Below the pieces are notes generated by a model. The model did no database searches and had not been told where the DNA came from. It saw only the letters and a program-made list of their open reading frames with translations. From assembly GCA_041490445.1 (NCBI GenBank), contig JBGPTF010000021.1, positions 1 through 51,779 of the forward strand: a DNA stretch of 51,779 nt, in the 5' to 3' direction. Position numbers and translations under genes: made by a program. Below are positions 42,837-50,900 of the stretch, in pieces (the stretch's first letter is position 1; every line of letters begins with the position of its first letter). Origin of the DNA: JBGPTF01 sp041490445. Its GTDB lineage: Bacteria; Acidobacteriota; Terriglobia; Acidiferrales; UBA7541.

Positions 42837-43073
42837 GTGAACCACAGAGTCGTCGTCTATAGCCAGCCTGGGTGAATTTTCTGCGGCAAAGTGAAAGAGT
42901 TTCTTTCACAAGAGAACGTCGCTTTCATGGAGAGGGATATTGCAGCCGATCCCGCTGCGCTGGCTGAGCTCGAGAAACTCGGTTACCGCACCACACCGGT
43001 AACGTTGGTGGACAGCGAAGTTGTTGTTGGGTTTGAACCCGAGAAGCTGGCTGAGCTCCTGAGCCTGGCGTGA
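42837..43073 (+). CDS. Glutaredoxin-like selenoprotein (Sec13, U-I-F-C)
   Basis: Protein of 78 residues from GTG 42837, with AGGAG eight bases upstream and 14 nt after the Sec68 gene. It starts NHRVVVYSQPG, then TGA (42873-42875), IFCGKVKEFLSQENVAF, and ends with the cis-Pro segment RTTPVTLVDSEVVVGF (Pro54). This is a NrdH/glutaredoxin-type fold in which CxxC has become UxxC (Sec13, Cys16). A perfect 7-bp hairpin sits 15 nt past the TGA. A start after the TGA (GTG 42891) would lack the active site. Likely the cytoplasmic partner that reduces thiols or metal complexes in this operon (inference). Confidence 0.9.
42891..42909 (+). promoter_or_regulatory. SECIS-like hairpin of the glutaredoxin-like gene
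   Basis: GTGAAAG (42891-42897) and CTTTCAC (42903-42909) pair perfectly around the loop AGTTT, which has the GU step and lies 23-27 nt after the TGA, close to the E. coli fdhF geometry. Confidence 0.8.
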
Positions 43074-43264
43074 GACTTGCTTCAAAATGCTCTCTTACAC
43101 CAACTCAAGGGCGGGCATATTCCGTTGATCGGACGGGAATAGCGAAATGGTTACGATGACCGCGTGAATCCTTTTTTTCGCCAAAGGAATCCGATGAATG
43201 GGACATTTATGCCGGACGTTCGGGGCGCCGGTTTGCTCCGGATTCTTCAAGAATAAGAGGACTC

Positions 43265-43747
43265 ATGCGGAAAAAATCAGTGGTAGGGCTTCTCCTCATC
43301 GCAGCGATCTTGCTCGTGGCCGTTGGCGTTTTCATCTCGACCTTCAGCATCAGTGCCCTGGATGCGCCGGGGCGATTTGAGACCGTTATGGCCACGAAGG
43401 CGACGCGCTGGTTGGTCAGCCGGAGCGCCCGCGGCTCGTTGCCACCGGCTCCGCCCAGCACCCCGGCGAGCGTCGCCACGGGCGGGATGATTTTCATGGG
43501 CGAATGTGCTACGTGCCACGGCACCGACGGTCGTAAGCCGACCGATATTGGCCGCTCGATGTACCCGCGCACACCGAGATTGGATTCTGAGGGGGTTCAG
43601 CAGTGGTCCGATGCAGAACTCTTCTGGATCATCCAGCACGGCATCCGGCTGAGCGGGATGCCGGGCTTCGGTAAGGTTTACAACAGCGATCAAATCTGGC
43701 AGTTGGTGCACTACGTCCGCAGCCTTCGCACCGAGCCGGGCAAGTAG
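43265..43747 (+). CDS. Membrane-anchored c-type cytochrome
   Basis: Protein of 160 residues. An N-terminal membrane anchor or signal (VVGLLLIAAILLVAVGVFIS), a Pro/Ala linker, and one haem c site CATCH (FMGECATCHGTDGR) with the distal Met in RLSGMPGFG. A small electron carrier at the outer face of the inner membrane. It is 191 nt past the selenoprotein operon with AGAGGA before its ATG, so probably a separate transcript. Confidence 0.9.
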   Translation: MRKKSVVGLLLIAAILLVAVGVFISTFSISALDAPGRFETVMATKATRWLVSRSARGSLPPAPPSTPASVATGGMIFMGECATCHGTDGRKPTDIGRSMYPRTPRLDSEGVQQWSDAELFWIIQHGIRLSGMPGFGKVYNSDQIWQLVHYVRSLRTEPGK

Positions 43748-43893
43748 ACGCATCCGCTGGAAGTTTTCTGATCGAACACAGACGTCTTGAAAATTCGCGA
43801 TCGCCGGCATCCCTTGCGGCAATCGATGAATCTCATAAGTAGCAATCCCCTCGGAAGAATTGCCGGGACGGATCGGGAATCGCAAGGAACTCG

Positions 43894-44652
43894 ATGAGCG
43901 TTCTCAGCGCTGTCTTGCAGCCCTCCATGACCCTGGCGCGGCCCGGCCGCTTGAAGCGGCGTAGCGTTTCCCCTCCGCTTTCGATCGGGATCGTGGTTCC
44001 CGTGTACAACGAGGCAGCCATCCTGAAAGGCTCTCTTTCTCGTTTGCAGCGGCTGACGCGCGAGGAAGACATTGTTATCGTGGACGGCGGCAGCAGCGAT
44101 GGATCGGCGCGAATTGCCGGCGAATATTTCCATACTGAAGTATCAAGTGCGCCAAATCGCGGCCTGCAATTGAACCGCGGCGCAGCATGTCTCTCGAAGG
44201 ATGTCCTGCTGTTCTTGCACGCCGATTCGCGATTGCCTTCCGGGTTTCGCTGCGCCATCCGGCACGCCCTGCGCGATCCTCGCGTCGCCGGAGGCTGCTT
44301 CCGGCTCGCGTTCGATGCGCCACGGCCCATGCTGCGTTTCTATTCCTGGTTCACGCGCTTTCCCGGACGCTTCTTCCATTTCGGTGACCAGGCGTTCTTC
44401 GTACGCCGGGAAATCTTCGAGGAGATGGGCGGCTACGCGGACCTGCCGTTTCTCGCAGATGTCGAATTTCTGCGGAGGCTCCGGCAGAAAGGAAAGTTTG
44501 TCGTGCTGCCGCTTCCGGTGGTTACCTCGGCGCGGCGGTTTCTGAAACGCGGGGTCGTGCGTCAACAATTATGGAACACCGCGATCGTGGCGCTCTTCGA
44601 ATTGGGAATTCCTGCCCGGACCCTGGCGCAGCTCTATCCGCACATCCGCTAG
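43894..44652 (+). CDS. Family 2 glycosyltransferase, TIGR04283-like
   Basis: Protein of 252 residues with a GT-A fold: SIGIVVPVYNEAAILKGSL, IVIVDGGSSDGSARIA, LQLNRGAA and the metal-binding LFLHADSRLP. The ending PHIR and the FHFGDQAFFVRREIFEEMGG segment match what I recall of TIGR04283, first described as rSAM/selenodomain-associated transferase 2 and now named for arsenosugar biosynthesis. No ArsS, ArsM or TIGR04282 gene is nearby. Its presence close to two selenoproteins is suggestive but not proof of a link. Confidence 0.85.
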   Translation: MSVLSAVLQPSMTLARPGRLKRRSVSPPLSIGIVVPVYNEAAILKGSLSRLQRLTREEDIVIVDGGSSDGSARIAGEYFHTEVSSAPNRGLQLNRGAACLSKDVLLFLHADSRLPSGFRCAIRHALRDPRVAGGCFRLAFDAPRPMLRFYSWFTRFPGRFFHFGDQAFFVRREIFEEMGGYADLPFLADVEFLRRLRQKGKFVVLPLPVVTSARRFLKRGVVRQQLWNTAIVALFELGIPARTLAQLYPHIR

Positions 44653-44678
44653 AATGCAGCTCCGGACACTTCACCCTG

Positions 44679-45734
44679 CTACGCGCCCAGCCAGCGGCCC
44701 ACCGGCTGCCACGCTTCGACGTGATCGCAGATCACCTTGATCGTCGCCGTAATCGGGATCGCCAGCACCAACCCCACCGCGCCCCACATCCAGCCCCAGA
44801 ACAGCAGCGCGATCGTGACCGCCACGGCATTCAGATGGACGCGGCGCCCGACCAGCGCCGGGAACAGCACGTTTGCCGCGATAATGTGGAAGAACGCCAG
44901 CATTCCCGCGATGCCGAGAAACGGCCCGAACGTGTGGTATTGCTTCAGGCCAATGATGAGTGGAGGAAACAGCGCCAAAACCACGCCGAGGTATGGCACC
45001 AGGTTCAGCAGTCCGGAGACGATGGCGGTCAGAAAAGCGAAATCGAGGCCAATTGCCCAGAAAAAGAGCCAGCTCGAGATGATGAGCAGCAGGCCGACAA
45101 TCGCGGTGCCCACAACGTAACTGCGCAGCATGACGCTGACTTCGTCAAGCGTGTGCTTTACCCGCGTGCGCTCAGTGGCAGGAAACAGTTGCATGGTGGC
45201 GTGCCATACCTGGCGCTTCCCCGCCAGCATGAAGAAAACGAGAAACGGCACGAAGGCTGCGGCCAGCACCACCGTGTAGAGCGAACCGAGCTGGCTCAGC
45301 ACCGCGTTGCGAACGGAATGTGATTCCGTGACCTGCACGACCTGCCGGCCGGTGTTTTCCGGCGTGAGTTCAGATACACGCTGCTCGATACCCTCAAGCC
45401 GTTTTTCAATGGCCGACGCCACCGCTCGCAGCGGGGCGCGGTATTTTGGCCAGTCGGCGCCAAAGCGGTCCGCGCGATCGACCAGCGTCCAGACAAGCAG
45501 TGTGAGCACCGTAAGCGATACGAGGACAATCAAGAGCGATCCCAGCGCCCGGGGGATGTGCCGATTCTCAAGGAATGTAACGACCGGATCGAGAAAGTAC
45601 GCGGTCAGAACGGCGAGAAGCAGCGTCACGAGCACGCTTGACGCCCAGTAGCAGAATGCAATCACGATTCCGGCTGCGATGATGCGCTGGCTCGGCGTGC
45701 TTGGGAACGTGATGCGAGCTTCGCTGGAGGCCAT
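44679..45734 (-). CDS. AI-2E/PerM-family transporter
   Basis: Protein of 351 residues with about eight membrane helices. The central soluble coiled segment (RLEGIEQRVSELT) and the C-terminal LNLVPYLGVVLALFPPLIIG and GWMWGAVGLVLAIPITATIK are typical of the PerM/AI-2E family (UPF0118). Substrates vary across the family and cannot be predicted. ATG 45734 (MASSEARITF) is chosen; an upstream ATG at 45794 adds a non-typical Cys-rich leader. Confidence 0.88.
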   Translation of the reverse strand: MASSEARITFPSTPSQRIIAAGIVIAFCYWASSVLVTLLLAVLTAYFLDPVVTFLENRHIPRALGSLLIVLVSLTVLTLLVWTLVDRADRFGADWPKYRAPLRAVASAIEKRLEGIEQRVSELTPENTGRQVVQVTESHSVRNAVLSQLGSLYTVVLAAAFVPFLVFFMLAGKRQVWHATMQLFPATERTRVKHTLDEVSVMLRSYVVGTAIVGLLLIISSWLFFWAIGLDFAFLTAIVSGLLNLVPYLGVVLALFPPLIIGLKQYHTFGPFLGIAGMLAFFHIIAANVLFPALVGRRVHLNAVAVTIALLFWGWMWGAVGLVLAIPITATIKVICDHVEAWQPVGRWLGA

Positions 45735-45908
45735 GGGAGTCTTCGCGGGACACGCGCAGCGGGCTACGTTATCACACCCGGCGGCCTCATTCACTCCGCT
45801 CCGTTACCGTTGCTCAAATGTTCACAGCCTCCTGCGCCCGCCCGGGCGCGCCGCGGGTGAATGATAGAATCAAGCGCTCGGGCCAGCGCATCCGCCGAGC
45901 CCTCTTCC

Positions 45909-47267
45909 ATGCCCAAAGAACTTTTCGGAACTGACGGCATCCGCGGCATCCCTGGCGAGCCACCCCTCGACGACGCAACCCTCTTCCGCGTGGGCCGCGC
46001 TCTGGGAGCCTTCCTGGCCGCGGGGAACAAGAAAACCGGCGCGCGCCCGCGCGTGCTGATCGGCATGGACACGCGCGAATCAGGGCCGCACATTGCACAG
46101 CGGATCGCGCAGGGGCTCGTCGCCGCCGGTGCGGAACCGGTGTCCGCTGGCGTCCTCACCACGCCCGGCGTCGCTTGGCTCGTCAAGCAGGAGGGGTTTT
46201 CCGCCGGCGTCGTCATCTCCGCCTCGCACAACCCATATCACGACAACGGCGTGAAGCTGATCTCCGCAAGCGGAATGAAGTTTCCGGACGAAACCGAAGC
46301 CGCGCTCGAGCGAAACATCACTGCCAGCAGCGATGCGGGACCGAAACACGACGCAATTTCTCTTATCGCCGACGAAAAGCTGCACGGTGATTACCTTCGC
46401 GGGCTCGAGGCCGCTGTCTTTTCCGGCGCAAAGCTCGCGGGGATGAGAATTGTCCTCGATTGTGCGAACGGCGCAGCCAGCCGGCATGCGCCCAAGCTCT
46501 TCCGCGCCCTCGACGCAAATGTCATCGCGATGAACGACCGGCCCGATGGTCGCAATATCAATGCTGGTTGCGGTTCCCTGTATCCGGAGCTCATGCAGAA
46601 AAGAGTCGTCGAAACCGGCGCGTCGCTGGGCGTGGCTTTCGATGGAGACGCGGACCGCGCCATTTTTTCGAGCGCCAGCGGAAAACGCGTGGATGGCGAC
46701 GGAGTGCTGCTTGCCGCGGGGCGCTTTCTGAAATCCACGGGCAAGCTGAAAGGCGCCATGATCGTCGGCACCTCGATGGCGAACCTCGGCCTCGAACGCG
46801 CGCTCGACAAGGACGGTTTGCGCCTCGCACGCGTCCCCGTGGGCGATCGTTACGTCCTCGAAGAGATGCTGCGCACCGGCGCAAATCTCGGCGGCGAGCA
46901 GTCGGGCCACATCCTGTTTCTCGACGACGCCACGACCGGCGACGGAATGCTTACGGCGGTCAAGATCGCCTCGCTCGTCGCGCTCCGTGGCCCGCTGGAT
47001 TCCCTGGTCGCCGACTTGAGGGTTTTCCCGCAGACGATCGTGAACGTGAAGGTGCGCTCGAAGCCGCCGCTGGATGGGCTGCCCGAGGTCGCGCGGGTAC
47101 TGCGCGAAGCCGAAACCGCTCTGGGTAATTCCGGCCGCGTCGTCCTGCGATATTCCGGCACCGAGCCGCTCGCCCGTGTGATGGTCGAGGCCGAACGCCA
47201 CGAGGATGTGGAGCGCTGGGCCAAGGCCATCGCCGATGCCATCCAAACAGCCCTCGGCGTTTCGTAG
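45909..47267 (+). CDS. glmM: Phosphoglucosamine mutase
   Basis: Protein of 452 residues converting glucosamine-6-P to glucosamine-1-P for peptidoglycan and LPS. LFGTDGIRGIPGEPPL, catalytic Ser in VVISASHNPYHDNGVKL, metal loop DGDADRAIF, GGEQSGHILFLDDATTGDG and the final phosphate-binding RYSGTEPLARVMVE are all present. ATG 45909 gives the canonical MPKELFGTDG. Confidence 0.96.
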   Translation: MPKELFGTDGIRGIPGEPPLDDATLFRVGRALGAFLAAGNKKTGARPRVLIGMDTRESGPHIAQRIAQGLVAAGAEPVSAGVLTTPGVAWLVKQEGFSAGVVISASHNPYHDNGVKLISASGMKFPDETEAALERNITASSDAGPKHDAISLIADEKLHGDYLRGLEAAVFSGAKLAGMRIVLDCANGAASRHAPKLFRALDANVIAMNDRPDGRNINAGCGSLYPELMQKRVVETGASLGVAFDGDADRAIFSSASGKRVDGDGVLLAAGRFLKSTGKLKGAMIVGTSMANLGLERALDKDGLRLARVPVGDRYVLEEMLRTGANLGGEQSGHILFLDDATTGDGMLTAVKIASLVALRGPLDSLVADLRVFPQTIVNVKVRSKPPLDGLPEVARVLREAETALGNSGRVVLRYSGTEPLARVMVEAERHEDVERWAKAIADAIQTALGVS

Positions 47268-47963
47268 CGTCCGCACTCCTTCCACGACAAAAGCAAGCCA
47301 GGAGAAGTCGACACAATCATCACAATGGCAGGCCGCTTGGTAGCCCGCCGTCCTCGCGAGCAGTTTCACCGCCTCCTCAACTGAGTTGTTTGGTCCAGCA
47401 CTCGACTCTTACTTGTTGGATTCATCGTCCCAATCGTCCGCCTAAATTTTCCTCAACCTCATTCCAATCTGCGGAAACTGGAGAACATGCGAGAGGCTCT
47501 ATCTCGTTTGCCACAATTGGACAAAGTCTTGCACCTGAGAATCAGTATGTTGTTGTAAATTAAGCTCAACAAGACACTTAGGGTGACCTGCTTTGGTGTG
47601 TCGAATGCATCAGAGAGCCACGCAGGCCTTGTGGGATGGGTGTTATTAAGTCTTAGTACTTATGGAACTAGACCGATCGCGGCGGATGGACGACCCAGCC
47701 GGGATTCTCTGTAGCTGCCATGACGGCCCTCGGTATTTGGATATCCGTGCAAGGACCTGACCGGTTTGAGCGACAGAGCCGGTAAGTTTGAGATCGGAGG
47801 GCGCGCGTGGAATGACGTCACAGCCAGCGCAGCGGCGCGACAGTGTGAATCAAACTCCGGCGCAGGGTCGGTGCGGCTACGAACCTTGCTCCCTCTCATG
47901 GTGGGAGGAGCGACCTTGGTCGCCTTGTGAACACCCGATGAATCCATTACAGGCCGCGAAACA
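47268..47963. other. Long intergenic region upstream of the subtilase
   Basis: About 700 bases with no convincing gene. The middle (about 47440-47640) is AT-richer and may contain promoters. A small inverted repeat GCGACC-TT-GGTCGC lies at about 47910-47930. No riboswitch or RNA gene was recognised. Confidence 0.5.
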
Positions 47964-50900
47964 ATGAATCGCAGAACTAGGACTGCCCGAAGATGGCGTG
48001 GCTTGCGCGTGGCGAGCCAGGCCCTGTGCATTCTTTCGCTCGTTCTTGTCGGCGCGATCGAGTCTGCTTTTGCTGGGAGTGCGGGCAATGACGCTCCTGC
48101 ACCGTACCGCGAAGGCACGGTTCTGGTTGCATTTCGCAAGAGCGTCTCCCCGGTGCAGCAGCGAGCCATCCTGGCCAGTATCGGAGCGCATGAAGAAAAG
48201 CAAATAGGTGTTGGCGTGCATGTGTTGGAGGTGGGCCGGGGACGCGTGCTTTCTTCGATCCGATCTCTCCAGGCCAGTAGCGAAGTCCGCTATGCAGAAC
48301 CGGATTACTCGCAGATCGCAACCGGCGGTTCTCCACCCAACGACACGAACGTGGGGGTTCAATGGGCTATTCAAAACACGGGGCAGATGGCCAACGGCGT
48401 CGCGGGAACGCCCGGTGCAGATGAGCGAACTCTGGCCGCATGGAGCGTCACCACCGGCACCAATTCTGTCGTGGTGGCCGTCCTCGACACGGGAGTGCAG
48501 TACACCCATCCAGATCTTCTCACCAACATGTGGAACAACCCGGGCGGCATCGGCGGTTGTCTCGCGGGCACCCACGGCTTCAACGTCCTGGATCACAGCT
48601 GCGATCCCATAGACGATAATACGAGCTTTAACGGGCATGGCACACATGTGGCGGGGATATTGGGCGCCGTCGGCAATAACGCCACGGGCGTCGCGGGTGT
48701 GAATTGGACGACGAGCATCATGGCCGTGAAGTGGGGGGAAGCCGGCGGCGGAGGATTCACCAGCGACCTGATCACCGCGATGGACTGGGTGATAGCCGCC
48801 AAGCAGGCGGGGATCAATGTGAGGGTGGTCAATGACTCGCTCAGTTCGCCCGGCACTCCATTCTCGCAAGCCTTGTCCAATGAGATCGATCTTCTCGGAG
48901 CGAATGACATCCTGCTTGTGGTGGCCGGCGGGAATGTAAACCAGAATAACGACACGGTGCCACTCTATCCCTGCTCGTATAACCGGCCGACGATGATCTG
49001 CGTCGCCGCGAGCGATCAGACCGACAACCTCTGGATTAATTCGAACATCGGACCGACCACGATCCAGCTCGCAGCTCCAGGCGCGAACATCTATTCCACG
49101 CTTCGATTCAGCAATTACGGCTACATCAGCGGCGGTTCGATGGCCGCGCCCCAGGTCGCCGGCACGGCAGCCTTGATTCTGTCCCTCGGATATCAGCCGG
49201 TCAGCACTCTGCGTTCGATGATCCTGAACAACGTGGATCCGCTCGCTTCGTTGACAGGTGTGGTGGCCACCGGGGGGCGGCTCAATGTCTGCAAGGCAGT
49301 GCCAGGTTGTGCCACGGGTTCGAGCGGAATTCCCATCAATCTCGGACTGCCGGTGGTCACCGGAATTCCGCAGTACGGCGCGGTCCTTGGCGCCTCCACC
49401 GGAACTTGGTCGGGATTGCCGACCAAGTATCAGTACCAGTGGTTCCGTTGCGATAGCGGCGGCTTGAACTGCGCGGCGATACCCGGCGCCACATCGGTGA
49501 ACTACGCGGTGCTCGCATCCGCGGATGTTGGTGCCACACTGGGCGTGACAATTTCAGCTCTGAACAACCTCGGCTTGACTCCCGCGCAATCCGGTGTAGT
49601 CGGTCCCGTCAAGCAAGCCGTCTCGCCGTTCGGCATCACTTCGACTGTTTTGGACGGCGCTGCGCTCAGCGGGCAAGTCCACTGGGAAGCAACCCCGGCA
49701 CAATCGGTCAACTTCGTTCAGTTCTACATTGATGGCGTGCTGAGCCAGACAGCTACCCTTGCGCCTTATGTATACAACGCGGGAACTACGGGCCTCTTAG
49801 ACACTACAACTCTCTGGAACGGCACGCACGTTCTGGGCATTCGGGCACTGTCGGCCGACAACCGCACCTACGGCTTCTATACGGCGACGGTGACGGTGGC
49901 GAACGCGCACGGGGGTGTCGTTTCGGTTCAAGTGAGCCCGGCTTCCGTCAGCCTGAAGGAGGCTCAGGTACAGCAATTCAGCGCGGTTGTTTCCGGAGCA
50001 GCGAACACGGCAGTGACGTGGACTTTGAGCCCGCCTGTCGGGACGCTGTCGCCCAACGGGCTCTACACCGCGCCGTCGCCGGTGAGCAGTAGCCAGACAA
50101 TCAGCGTGATTGCCACCAGCGTGGCGGATTCCACGAAATCCGCGAGTGCGTCGGTTAGCTTGATCCCGAGCATCGCAGTCCAGATTTCTCCGGCGACGTC
50201 TTCGTTGCTGGCAGGTCAGACCCAGCAGTTCACTTCAACGGTGACCGGTTCCAGCAACACGGCGGTCACCTGGACGATGAATCCGTCGGTGGGGACGCTT
50301 TCCGCGAGCGGGCTCTATACCGCGCCGGCCACCGTCAACAGCAGCCAGACAATTAGCGTGAGCGCCATCAGTGTCGCGGATCCGACGATGTCGGCGACCG
50401 CCACGGTGAATCTTGTGCCGGTGGTGCGGGTGCAGGTGAGCCCCACTTCGCCCATAACTCTTTCCCCCTCGCAAACACAACAATTCAGCGCCACGGTAAC
50501 CGGAACAACGAATCCAGTGGTGACGTGGTCGCTGAGCCCCGCCGTGGGCACGGTCTCGAGCAGCGGGTTGTATACCGCTCCGGCGACGATCACCAGCAGC
50601 CAAGCTGTTACCGTCATTGCCACCAGCGTGGCCGATCCCACTAAATCGGCCAGCGGCACGGTCACTCTCCAGCCACCTTTCAACGCCATCCGCGTGAATA
50701 CGGGCGGCTCGGCCTACACCGACCCGCTGGGTCAGGCGTGGAGCGCCGACACCGGGTTTACCGGCACGACCGGGACCTTCCAGGTGACGAACGCGATTAC
50801 GAACACCACGACGCCGACGCTTTACCAGAGCCTCCGCTACGGAGGCAGCTTCACCTACACCTTCCCCGCTCCGAATGCGGCCTACACCGTGAATCTGAAG

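Noticed and set aside
46080..47369. Long open frame antisense to glmM
   Set aside because: High GC gives long antisense frames; its translation has no family-like pattern while the plus strand is a clear GlmM.
47690..47900. c-di-GMP or other riboswitch before the subtilase
   Set aside because: Some stem-like words occur but the conserved bases of the riboswitch classes I know are not in place.
47877..48869. Long minus-strand frame opposite the subtilase start
   Set aside because: The plus strand has signal peptide, propeptide and the Asp and His catalytic motifs in one frame; the antisense product shows no structure.
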